Shown here one piece after another: positions 1 to 6,574 of a stretch of 21,450 nt of DNA. Position numbers and translations under genes: made by a program. The stretch covers positions 1 to 21,450 of the forward strand of contig JAUUSJ010000066.1 in assembly GCA_030841965.1 (NCBI GenBank), in the 5' to 3' direction. The notes under the pieces were generated by a model that ran no database searches, was not told the origin of the DNA, and worked only from the letters and a program-made list of their open reading frames with translations. Within the stretch, counting starts at the first letter, position 1. Every line of letters starts with the position of its first letter. The DNA comes from Blautia sp. (lineage in GTDB: Bacteria > Bacillota > Clostridia > Lachnospirales > Lachnospiraceae).

Positions 1-68
1 GCGCGAGTTTGCGGGAGGCGGCAAAAATCAGCGTATGTCGAAAAATCGTGGGAATGAACGTGTTTTTA
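1..68 (-). repeat. Partial copy of the dispersed palindromic (MITE-like) element
   Basis: About positions 3-67 match the reverse complement of 19681-19742, the interior of the left arm of the complete element at 19651-19846, with roughly two mismatches. The copy runs off the left edge of the window. The outer arm that should follow (a counterpart of 19651-19680) is absent or decayed: the sequence diverges after about base 68. A short reading frame on the plus strand translates the repeat and is not credible as a gene. Confidence 0.85.
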
Positions 69-111
69 AACTGCCTTCCACATTCGAGCGTCTCTTTCCA
101 TCCCCTCTACT

Positions 112-672
112 TTAACTCTTTTCTTCCTCGTTTTTTTTCTCGTTCTTTTGAGGAGGAAACATTAGTTTTTTTACAAGATAGTCATATACTTCTGAACTGT
201 TTTGCTTCCAGCCATCGCAGATAACGATAGCTTGGTCTTTAGAAGTAACATTTAATTTTAGCTCTAATAGGGTAGAAGCTTTTTCTTTTACGTAACAATG
301 TACCATATATTCATGATTTTGAGTTGGATAATAATCTGCCAATGTCTGTACCTCGTTCTTCAATTGATATTTTTTATCGCGGAAAAATTCATGGATATCC
401 TCAATAATCGCAGAGGGAATTTTGTTTTTAAACATAGAGATGGTCTCTCTTCCTCTGTCTGTAATATAAAAAAAAGTAGAGTTTCGTACCTGCTTTGGGT
501 CGACGAGTAATGTCTCGTTTAAATCATGTAATGCTTTTTGCAATGTGAAATAATTCGTGTATTCTTTTCCCAAAATAAAGTCAGAAATCTGTGAGTGAGT
601 TAGGGGAAACTCTAGCTTATCTAGCATATATAAAATAATTAATTTATATAAAGTGAGAGAATCAGATGCCAT
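112..672 (-). CDS. DUF4364 family predicted transcriptional regulator (winged helix)
   Basis: A 186-residue protein resembling the DUF4364 family of Clostridia, predicted winged-helix regulators of unknown target. The N-terminal third (about residues 5-75) reads as a helix-turn-helix domain, with the LTHSQISDFILG segment followed by a wing-like STFFYITDRGRETI. The C-terminal half is mixed alpha/beta and ends in a very charged Lys/Glu tail (QKNEKKNEEEKS). The ATG at 670-672 is preceded by AAAGGAG with good spacing. The start overlaps the last 11 bases of the radical SAM gene, so it is the last gene of the malic enzyme operon and probably translationally coupled. No intrinsic terminator is evident between its stop and the repeat at 1-68. 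The family call is from recognition of the sequence; the regulatory role is inferred from the fold. Confidence 0.82.
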   Translation of the reverse strand: MASDSLTLYKLIILYMLDKLEFPLTHSQISDFILGKEYTNYFTLQKALHDLNETLLVDPKQVRNSTFFYITDRGRETISMFKNKIPSAIIEDIHEFFRDKKYQLKNEVQTLADYYPTQNHEYMVHCYVKEKASTLLELKLNVTSKDQAIVICDGWKQNSSEVYDYLVKKLMFPPQKNEKKNEEEKS

Positions 673-1582
673 AATGACACTCCTTTCCTTGAAAGCTATC
701 TCTTGCCTTCAATTCTTTTGTAATACTATTTAAAACAAGACGTTTTTGTAAAGTCCAAGTAGGTGCGAGAAGTTCCTCTCGTTTTCCGTCTCCAGTTACT
801 CGGTGAATTACGATATCTTTTCTTAGATGTTCTATACAGCAAATAAGCCAGTCGATATATTCTTCTCTTGATAATAAGGAAAAAGGCTTTTTTTCGTATA
901 ATTTTCCAAGTTCTGTATTTTTTAGTATGTGAAGCATAGTAAACTTCACGCCGTCAATCGGGAGCGTGTTGATATAGTTCACAGTCTGAATGGCCATTTC
1001 TTTGGTCTCTGTCGGTAGTCCTAAGATAAGATGGGCGATTACTGGAATTGAGAGTGCCTGTAGTTGATGGACTGCGTCAGAGAATACTGGGGTTGGATAT
1101 CCTCTTCTCATCCAGATTGCAGTTTTATCGTGCATTGTCTGAAGTCCAAGCTCCAAAAAAACAGGTTTTACCTTGTTTAGCTTAGACAAGAGCAGCAGAA
1201 CTTCTTTTGGCAGACAGTCTGGTCTTGTGGCGATATCGAGTGCTACGATATCGTCTCGCGAGATGGCTTCCCAGAAAAGTTTTTCCATCTTTTCGATAGG
1301 ACCGTATGTGTTTGTAAAAGCCTGAAAATAGGCGATAAACTTATTGCCAGTATACTTGGAAGAAATTTGTCTTTTGGCTTCCTCAATTTGCGCAGATAAA
1401 GGTAGCAGGGGGGAGGGACAAAAGTCTCCAGAGCCCCCTGCACTGCAAAAAATACAGCCACCATAGCCGATTTTTCCATCTCTATTAGGACAGGTAAAGC
1501 CGCCGTCTAGAGAGAGTTTATATACTTTTTCTCCAAATTTTTCTCTCGCAAACTGAGAAAAAGAATAATATCTCGTTTCCAT
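662..1582 (-). CDS. TIGR01212 family radical SAM protein
   Basis: A 306-residue radical SAM protein of the TIGR01212 (YhcC-like, Elp3-related) family, usually about 300-320 residues. Near the N-terminus, FTCPNRDGKIGYGGCIFC holds the three cysteines expected to bind the 4Fe-4S cluster, in the widely spaced C-x(n)-C-x2-C arrangement typical of this family rather than CxxxCxxC. Further on, LELGLQT and HLILGLPTET match conserved TIM-barrel segments. The natural substrate of the family is not firmly established to my knowledge. The ATG directly abuts the malic enzyme stop codon (TAGATG), with no strong ribosome binding site of its own, which suggests translational coupling. The stop lies inside the DUF4364 gene. 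Confidence 0.9.
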   Translation of the reverse strand: METRYYSFSQFAREKFGEKVYKLSLDGGFTCPNRDGKIGYGGCIFCSAGGSGDFCPSPLLPLSAQIEEAKRQISSKYTGNKFIAYFQAFTNTYGPIEKMEKLFWEAISRDDIVALDIATRPDCLPKEVLLLLSKLNKVKPVFLELGLQTMHDKTAIWMRRGYPTPVFSDAVHQLQALSIPVIAHLILGLPTETKEMAIQTVNYINTLPIDGVKFTMLHILKNTELGKLYEKKPFSLLSREEYIDWLICCIEHLRKDIVIHRVTGDGKREELLAPTWTLQKRLVLNSITKELKARDSFQGKECHYGI

Positions 1583-2737
1583 CTATTTTTCAATATGCTC
1601 CATAACAGCTTTGCTTACTACGTCTGCGACACGTGGGTCAAATGCCTCTGGCATAATATTTACATCGGATAATTCCTCGTCGGATACGAGACTCGCAATT
1701 GCGAGTGCGGCGGCCAATTTCATTTCCTCTGTGATTTGTTTGGCGCCGCCCTCTAATGCACCTTTGAAAATACCAGGGAAGGCAACGACATTATTGATTT
1801 GATTTGGAAAATCAGAGCGGCCGGTTCCGATGACTCTTGCCCCTGCTTCTTTTGCTAAGTCTGGCATAATCTCAGGGACAGGATTTGCCATAGTAAATAA
1901 AATAGCATCCTTATTCATTGAAGCAACCATCTCTTTTGAGACGATACCAGGAGCAGATACTCCGACGAAGATATCGGCGCCTTTCATAGCGTCAGCTAAA
2001 CTGCCGGAAGCGTTGGAGAGGTTTGTCACCTTTAGCATCTCTTTTTGCATCCAGTTCATATCAGGATATTCGCTGTTAATAATACCAAAACGGTCACAGA
2101 GAGTCAAATCCTTAAAACCATAGTTTAAAATCATTTTGGAGATTGCAATGCCTGCGGAGCCAGCACCGTTTACGACAACCTTACAATCTTCTTTCTTCTT
2201 TCCAGTTACTTTTAGGGCATTGATAATACCTGCTAAGACAACAATGGCAGTTCCGTGTTGGTCGTCATGGAAGACTGGAATATCGAGGCGTTTCTTTAGC
2301 TCCTCCTCGATTTCAAAACAGCGAGGGGCGGAGATATCTTCCAGATTGATTCCGCCAAAGGCTGGTGCGATGCGTACGACTGTCTCGATAATTTCGTTTG
2401 TATCTTGGGTATCAAGGCAGATAGGAACTGCATTGACGTCTCCAAATTCTTTGAATAAGACGGCTTTTCCTTCCATAACAGGCATAGCTGCGAGAGCACC
2501 GATATTTCCAAGACCGAGCACAGCGCTTCCGTCAGATACAACGGCGATGGTATTGGATTTCATTGTGTAGCGATATGCCTCCTTTGGATTTTTAGCGATG
2601 ACCTTACAAGGTTCTGCGACACCTGGAGTGTAGGCGAGTGCCAAGTCTTCTCTGGATGCGACATGACATTTTGCAGTTGTCTCTATTTTTCCGTTCCATT
2701 TTTCATGTAGCTCTAATGCTTTTTCTGATATTGTCAT
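1583..2737 (-). CDS. NAD(P)-dependent malic enzyme (oxaloacetate-decarboxylating)
   Basis: Converts malate to pyruvate and CO2 with reduction of NAD(P), in the cytosol. It is a short bacterial-type malic enzyme of about 384 residues. Diagnostic segments are the N-terminal ALAYTPGVAEPCKVI, the metal and substrate region GGINLEDISAPRCFEIEEEL, FHDDQHGTAIVVLAGIINAL, and the Rossmann motif GAGSAGIAI. A TTG at 2746 would add three residues, but AAAGG sits too close to it; the ATG at 2735-2737 has about 10 nt spacing and is preferred. It is the first gene of a three-gene operon. A promoter is proposed at 2863-2891, and the roughly 120-nt leader carries the hairpin repeat at 2773-2835. Cofactor preference cannot be read reliably from the sequence. 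Confidence 0.94.
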   Translation of the reverse strand: MTISEKALELHEKWNGKIETTAKCHVASREDLALAYTPGVAEPCKVIAKNPKEAYRYTMKSNTIAVVSDGSAVLGLGNIGALAAMPVMEGKAVLFKEFGDVNAVPICLDTQDTNEIIETVVRIAPAFGGINLEDISAPRCFEIEEELKKRLDIPVFHDDQHGTAIVVLAGIINALKVTGKKKEDCKVVVNGAGSAGIAISKMILNYGFKDLTLCDRFGIINSEYPDMNWMQKEMLKVTNLSNASGSLADAMKGADIFVGVSAPGIVSKEMVASMNKDAILFTMANPVPEIMPDLAKEAGARVIGTGRSDFPNQINNVVAFPGIFKGALEGGAKQITEEMKLAAALAIASLVSDEELSDVNIMPEAFDPRVADVVSKAVMEHIEK

Positions 2738-2772
2738 TTTTCTCAAACCTTTCTATGCTTTTATTGTATGAT

Positions 2773-2835
2773 GATACCAGGAGCACATTGTGCAAAGTAA
2801 TCCAGTATCAAAGGGGTCAAAAGGTCTTTTGACCC
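2773..2835 (-). repeat. Hairpin-rich dispersed repeat in the malic enzyme leader
   Basis: About 56 bases align with 19931-19988 with roughly nine differences. The unit contains GATAC...GTATC closing arms, the interrupted palindrome GCACA-T-TGTGC, and a perfect 10-bp inverted repeat, GGGTCAAAAG / CTTTTGACCC, separated by 2 bases (2814-2835). In malic enzyme transcripts this would form a strong stem about 80 nt before the start codon. It is not followed by a proper T-run in either direction, so it is not a standard terminator. It resembles a REP-like dispersed element. Confidence 0.75.
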
Positions 2836-2862
2836 AGACATTATTATATCTAAACCTTTCCT

Positions 2863-2891
2863 ATCATAACATTTTCAAAAATATATGGCAA
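2863..2891 (-). promoter_or_regulatory. Predicted sigma-A promoter of the malic enzyme operon
   Basis: On the minus strand the sequence reads TTGCCA (2891-2886), 17 bases, then TATGAT (2868-2863). Hexamers and spacing fit a vegetative promoter. The transcript would start near 2856 and run through the hairpin repeat before the start codon at 2737. Confidence 0.55.
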
Positions 2892-2991
2892 TGTATTGAA
2901 AAAAATATTTTTAGAAATTTTTTGTCCATATCTTTGTTTGCACCTATTAGGTGGGTTTTTTTAAATTTTTATAATCTATTTTAGAAAAAAC

Positions 2992-3020
2992 TTGAAATTC
3001 GTTTACATATGTGGTATGGT
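2992..3020 (+). promoter_or_regulatory. Predicted rho promoter
   Basis: TTGAAA at 2992-2997, 17 bases, TATGGT at 3015-3020. This would give a leader of about 245 nt before the rho start at 3274. The leader contains a possible hairpin closed by GAACT/AGTTC (3060-3090) and no convincing upstream ORF. A competing pair beginning with TTTACA at 3002 is weaker. The gap 2738-3273 otherwise holds the malic enzyme promoter and repeat, and a short hairpin with a T-run at 2941-2962. Confidence 0.45.
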
Positions 3021-3273
3021 TTTTATGTAAGATTGGGATTTTATAATAAATCAGTCAGAGAACTCATAACCTTTCGGTCGTGGGTAGTTCACCTGTGTTG
3101 ATGACATATTGACTCTAAAATGATAAGGCGAGAAAAAGAGAGTTTCCTTGGAGAAAATTTCTAATAATATCTTGTTTATATTTCTGAACTCTAGCTTAAT
3201 AGATGTTTCGAGTGTTTTAATTCTAAAAACAAAAAGAAGAACCAAGATGAAAATGAACAAAAGGGGGTACCCT

Positions 3274-4902
3274 ATGGATTTAAAAAAGATGTCCCTTATG
3301 GAATTGAGAGCAGTCGCAAAGGAAAATGGAATAAGGGGAATTAGTACATTAAAGAAAAAGGAATTGATGGAATTGCTTGAAAAAAGCTTGGACGATTCAA
3401 AGTTAGAAAAAAAAGAAAAGGATGAAAAAAAACAAAAGACTATGACTAAAACAACGGAAAAGAAGACAGAAGAGTCAGAGGAAAAAAGATTTATAAGAAG
3501 AGATTATCGAAGCGAAGAGGGAAAATTAAAAAATAGTGGTATGTATTCTAGCAGTCTTCATAATAATACAGCTGCGGCGAACCATACAACAGTTAATCAT
3601 GCGACAGTCAATCATACTACTGCGGTCAATCATACTACTGCGGTCAATCATACTACTGCGGTCAATCATACTACGGATGTTTCTTCTTTTGACAGAGGAA
3701 AGGCTTTTTCGTCTTCGAATCAGATGACACAAAATATTACGAATATAAATCCAAATGATATTTCGAGTTTGGATAGTGGAGAGATGGCAAACGGTATTTT
3801 AGAGGTTATGCCAGATGGATACGGATTTATTCGTTGCGCAAATTATTTGCCGGGAGAGAATGATGTCTATGTATCTCCGGCACAGATTCGCCGATTTAAT
3901 CTAAAAACAGGTGATATTTTATGTGGAAATACGAGAATTAAAACACAGGGAGAGAAGTTCAGCGCTCTTTTATTTGTCTCATCAGTCAATGGACATAAGC
4001 CGTTTGAGGCACAAAGAAGAAAGAATTTTGAGGATTTAACACCGATTTTTCCAAATGAGAGAATTAAGTTAGAGACAGAAAACTCAAGTATACCGATGAG
4101 AATGGTGGATTTATTATCTCCAATCGGAAAGGGACAAAGAGGAATGATTGTCTCGCCGCCAAAGACAGGTAAGACGACTTTATTAAAGCAAATCGCAAAG
4201 AGCATTAGTTCTACCTACAAGGATATGCATTTGATAGTATTGTTGATTGACGAGAGACCGGAGGAAGTGACGGATATCAGGGAGTCTATCGAGGGAAGTA
4301 ATGTGGAAGTTATCTACTCGACCTTTGATGAATTGCCAGAGCATCATAAGAGAGTTTCAGAGATGGTACTAGAGCGAGCAAAGAGGCTTGTCGAGCATAA
4401 GGAAGATGTTGTTATCTTATTAGATAGTATCACAAGACTTGCAAGAGCCTATAACTTGACGGTTCCACCAAGTGGAAGAACTCTGACAGGTGGACTTGAC
4501 CCAGCGGCTCTCCATATGCCAAAGCGATTTTTTGGCGCAGCGAGAAATATGAGAGAGGGCGGAAGTCTCACTATTTTGGCGACAGCTTTGGTAGATACGG
4601 GAAGTAAGATGGATGATGTTGTCTTTGAGGAGTTTAAGGGAACAGGTAATATGGAGCTTGTTCTCGATAGAAAGCTCTCGGAGAAGCGTATTTTCCCAGC
4701 TATCGATATCCAAAAGTCTGGCACAAGGAGAGATGACCTTCTTCTTAGCAAAGAAGAGCAGGAAGTTGTCTATGCGATTCACAAGGAAGTTGCAGGAGTG
4801 AGAGGGGAGGAGAGTACAGAGCAGATTTTAGATTTCTTCTTAAAAACAAAGGATAATAATGAGTTTGTTCAGGTGCTTCAAAAATCTCTTCTAAGACGAT
4901 AA
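3274..4902 (+). CDS. rho: Transcription termination factor Rho with asparagine-rich insert
   Basis: Hexameric RNA-dependent ATPase that terminates transcription; 542 residues, longer than the roughly 420 of E. coli Rho. The order is: Rho N-terminal helical domain (residues 1-37, MSLMELRAVAKENGI); a charged, low-complexity, probably disordered insert (about 45-165) with the NHTT-type tandem repeat; a cold-shock-like RNA-binding domain (about 170-245, containing PDGYGFIRC); and the ATPase core. The core has Walker A PPKTGKTT (295-302) and Walker B VVILLDSITRLARAYN. The usual Ala of PPKAGKT is Thr here. The ATG at 3274 follows AAGGGGG at 3260-3266. An upstream in-frame TTG at 3148 lacks such a site and its 42-residue extension looks noncoding. 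rpmE follows with its own promoter. Function is certain; a role for the insert is inferred. Confidence 0.96.
   Translation: MDLKKMSLMELRAVAKENGIRGISTLKKKELMELLEKSLDDSKLEKKEKDEKKQKTMTKTTEKKTEESEEKRFIRRDYRSEEGKLKNSGMYSSSLHNNTAAANHTTVNHATVNHTTAVNHTTAVNHTTAVNHTTDVSSFDRGKAFSSSNQMTQNITNINPNDISSLDSGEMANGILEVMPDGYGFIRCANYLPGENDVYVSPAQIRRFNLKTGDILCGNTRIKTQGEKFSALLFVSSVNGHKPFEAQRRKNFEDLTPIFPNERIKLETENSSIPMRMVDLLSPIGKGQRGMIVSPPKTGKTTLLKQIAKSISSTYKDMHLIVLLIDERPEEVTDIRESIEGSNVEVIYSTFDELPEHHKRVSEMVLERAKRLVEHKEDVVILLDSITRLARAYNLTVPPSGRTLTGGLDPAALHMPKRFFGAARNMREGGSLTILATALVDTGSKMDDVVFEEFKGTGNMELVLDRKLSEKRIFPAIDIQKSGTRRDDLLLSKEEQEVVYAIHKEVAGVRGEESTEQILDFFLKTKDNNEFVQVLQKSLLRR
3578..3675 (+). repeat. Tandem hexapeptide repeat inside rho
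   Basis: Three essentially identical 18-bp units (3622-3639, 3640-3657, 3658-3675, the last differing in its final base) encode Ala-Val-Asn-His-Thr-Thr. They are preceded by degenerate 15-bp units that encode Asn-His-Thr-Thr-Val and Asn-His-Ala-Thr-Val. Near-perfect identity at DNA level suggests recent expansion by slippage, so copy number may vary between strains. Confidence 0.93.
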
Positions 4903-4909
4903 AAAAAAC

Positions 4910-4938
4910 TTGCACAATAAAATTTAGTGTGTTATAAT
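4910..4938 (+). promoter_or_regulatory. Strong predicted promoter of rpmE
   Basis: TTGCAC at 4910-4915, 17 bases, and a perfect TATAAT at 4933-4938, starting only 8 bases after the rho stop codon. The leader of about 85 nt has a 6-bp long-range pairing CTGTGT (4946-4951) with ACACAG (4992-4997). Autoregulatory leaders are known for L31 in some Firmicutes; whether this is one cannot be decided here. Confidence 0.8.
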
Positions 4939-5030
4939 GAATGAGCTGTGTAAAAATGAATAACGAATTGATTTTAACACGATTGTATGTAACACAGAAT
5001 GTGAATTTATTATATAGAGAGGTGAAAATT

Positions 5031-5240
5031 ATGCGCGAAGGAATCCATCCAAAATACTATCAGGCAAAAGTAGTTTGTAACTGTGGTAACGAGTTTGTAA
5101 CTGGCTCCACAAAGAAGGACATCCATGTGGAAATTTGTTCCAAATGTCATTCTTTTTATACGGGACAGCAGAAAGCTGCTCAGGCTCGTGGACGTATTGA
5201 TAAATTCAATCGTAAATACGGTATTAATCAGGCAAAATAA
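5031..5240 (+). CDS. rpmE: 50S ribosomal protein L31, zinc-binding type
   Basis: A 69-residue ribosomal protein of the large subunit. It begins MREGIHPKYYQAKVVCNCGN, as in the classical L31. The four zinc ligands are present (C16, C18, C36, C39), so this is the zinc-containing C+ form rather than the zinc-free paralogue made under zinc limitation. The start at 5031 has AGAGAGGTG at 5016-5024. An in-frame ATG at 4941 would add 30 residues unlike any L31 and lies at the predicted transcription start, so it is rejected. Transcribed from its own promoter downstream of rho and ended by the terminator at 5315-5360. Confidence 0.97.
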   Translation: MREGIHPKYYQAKVVCNCGNEFVTGSTKKDIHVEICSKCHSFYTGQQKAAQARGRIDKFNRKYGINQAK

Positions 5241-5314
5241 TCGTCTGATTATGCGAATGCTTCTGACATCTCTATTCGAGAAGAAGCTAGAAGAATCAAA
5301 TAGTTCTCAAACTG

Positions 5315-5360
5315 AGGGGATGTTTCATATGCAGACTTTTGTCTGGGAACATCCCCTTTT
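5315..5360 (+). terminator. Intrinsic terminator after rpmE
   Basis: GGGGATGTT (5316-5324) pairs with AACATCCCC (5348-5356). Inside is a second stem, CAGAC-TTTT-GTCTG (5332-5345). TTTT follows (5357-5360). It ends rho/rpmE transcripts just before the tandem structured elements. Confidence 0.88.
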
Positions 5361-5441
5361 ACTATGAAACTCCAAGAGTTCGAGGCGTAAGCCGAAGAAA
5401 GATTGGTACGTTTCATGTACGCAAGGGACACTTAGCGAGGT
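5361..5441 (+). other. Structured repeat element, copy 1 (RNA-like)
   Basis: The outer stem is ATGAAAC (5364-5370) with GTTTCAT (5410-5416). Inside it, CCAA pairs with TTGG, and the core TTCGAGGCGTAAGCCGAA can fold with GGC-GTAA-GCC, a GNRA-type tetraloop. The 31 bases 5411-5441 match 5557-5587 at 28 of 31 positions and end in GCGAGGT, a Shine-Dalgarno-like run. No reading frame uses this copy. I do not recognise it as a named riboswitch or other RNA family. Confidence 0.6.
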
Positions 5442-5468
5442 ATTTTCGAGCTTAGTGGACTACTGCGC

Positions 5469-5587
5469 ACTATGAAAGCTCAGTCAAGCAGCTGTGCAGA
5501 TGGGGAAGCTTGCTTCTACGGATGTACAGATATTTGGCGGGCTAAGCTTTCATATGTTCCATGTACACAAGGGATACTTAGCGAGGT
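5469..5587 (+). other. Structured repeat element, copy 2, leader of the DUF1385 operon
   Basis: The outer stem is ATGAAAGCT (5472-5480) with AGCTTTCAT (5545-5553); an inner stem AAGCA.../TGCTT is possible. It ends with the conserved 31-base box (5557-5587), whose GAGGTG is the ribosome binding site of the TTG-started gene at 5594. The innermost pair of the shared seven changes from C-G in copy 1 to G-C here, a compensatory change that favours real structure. The 5' half (5469-5510) recurs inverted at 9737-9778. The two copies fill most of the 350-base gap between rpmE and the DUF1385 gene. Confidence 0.6.
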
Positions 5588-5593
5588 GATGGA

Positions 5594-6532
5594 TTGAAAA
5601 GAACAAGTATCGGCGGACAGGCAGTGATGGAGGGCGTTATGATGAAAAATCAAGATCAATATGCAGTCGCTGTCAGAAAACCGAATAAAGAGATAGAAGT
5701 TTTTGTGGACAAGTACGAAAGTTTTACAAAGAAAAATAAATTTTTTGCTCTTCCTCTCGTCCGAGGTGTTGTAAGTTTTGTGGAATCTATGGTTGTCGGG
5801 ATGAAGACATTGACTTATTCTGCCAGTTTTTTTGAGGAAGAGGAGGAACCTTCCAAATTTGAAGATTGGCTACAAGAAAAGACGGGTGGAAAGACCGAGG
5901 ATTTCTTGATGGGGGTTACGGTATGTATCTCTGTCTTGATGGCTATCGGGATTTTCATGCTTTTGCCGTTTTTTATATCATCCTTTTTAAAGAGATGGGT
6001 TTCTTCTTCCCTCATCCTGTCTTTGATAGAGGGAGTTATCCGAATCGCTATTTTCTTAGCGTATGTCATTCTTATCTCACAGATAGAGGATATTAAGCGA
6101 GTCTTTATGTATCACGGAGCGGAGCATAAGACGATTAACTGTTTTGAGAGTGGCGAGGAGCTTACGCCCGAAAATGTAAAAAAATACTCAAGGCTTCACA
6201 AAAGATGCGGAACAAGCTTTTTACTTATTGTTATGATTATTAGTATCTTGTTTTTTATGTGGATTCAGGTGGATAATCTTTTTTTAAAGGTTTTATGCCG
6301 AGTTTTGCTTGTGCCAGTGATTGCAGGTGTCTCTTATGAGTTTATTCGGTTGGCGGGAAAGTCAGATTCCAAGATAGTATGTATTTTGAGTAAGCCAGGC
6401 TTGCTACTACAAAATTTGACGACAAAAGAGCCAGACTTGGAGATGATAGAGGTGGCAATTCGCTCAGTCGATGCAGTGATTGATTGGCGAGCATATCAGA
6501 AGGCTCAAAGAGATGGAGAGCTGGAAGATTAG
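5594..6532 (+). CDS. DUF1385 family membrane protein (YqhQ-like)
   Basis: A 312-residue integral membrane protein of the DUF1385 family, function unknown. Hallmarks are the N-terminal SIGGQAVMEGVMM segment and the central MYHGAEHKTINCFESGEELT followed by SRLHKRCGTSFL. Hydrophobic spans lie near residues 112-140, 142-168 and 205-245, giving about four membrane passes. The start is TTG at 5594, with GAGGTG at 5584-5589; no better ATG exists, since the ATG at 5589 is out of frame. The site lies within structured element copy 2, so translation may depend on that fold. First gene of the cluster with prmC and prfA; DUF1385 next to these genes is a common arrangement in Firmicutes, but no functional link is shown. 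Confidence 0.9.
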   Translation: MKRTSIGGQAVMEGVMMKNQDQYAVAVRKPNKEIEVFVDKYESFTKKNKFFALPLVRGVVSFVESMVVGMKTLTYSASFFEEEEEPSKFEDWLQEKTGGKTEDFLMGVTVCISVLMAIGIFMLLPFFISSFLKRWVSSSLILSLIEGVIRIAIFLAYVILISQIEDIKRVFMYHGAEHKTINCFESGEELTPENVKKYSRLHKRCGTSFLLIVMIISILFFMWIQVDNLFLKVLCRVLLVPVIAGVSYEFIRLAGKSDSKIVCILSKPGLLLQNLTTKEPDLEMIEVAIRSVDAVIDWRAYQKAQRDGELED

Positions 6533-6574
6533 ACGAGGGAATCATCTGATAATATTATGAAAGGAGAGAAAAAT

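Noticed and set aside
9..224. Plus-strand reading frame at the left edge
   Set aside because: Its first half is the repeat translated and the rest is antisense to the DUF4364 gene; no ribosome binding site.
2941..2962. Short CACCT-ATT-AGGTG hairpin with T-run as a terminator
   Set aside because: Only five pairs, and no plus-strand gene upstream to terminate; it may be chance in A/T-rich DNA.
3148..3273. N-terminal extension of Rho from a TTG start
   Set aside because: AAGGGGG sits directly before the ATG at 3274, the extension looks noncoding, and Rho N-terminal similarity begins at the ATG.
3578..3675. CRISPR-like array
   Set aside because: Units are contiguous 15- and 18-bp in-frame codon repeats without spacers, inside rho.
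4941..5030. Extended L31 start at 4941
   Set aside because: It begins at the predicted transcription start and adds residues not found in L31; the ATG at 5031 has a proper site.
6557..6574. ATG start for prmC
   Set aside because: The strong AAAGGAGA lies just downstream of this ATG and is correctly spaced for the GTG at 6575.
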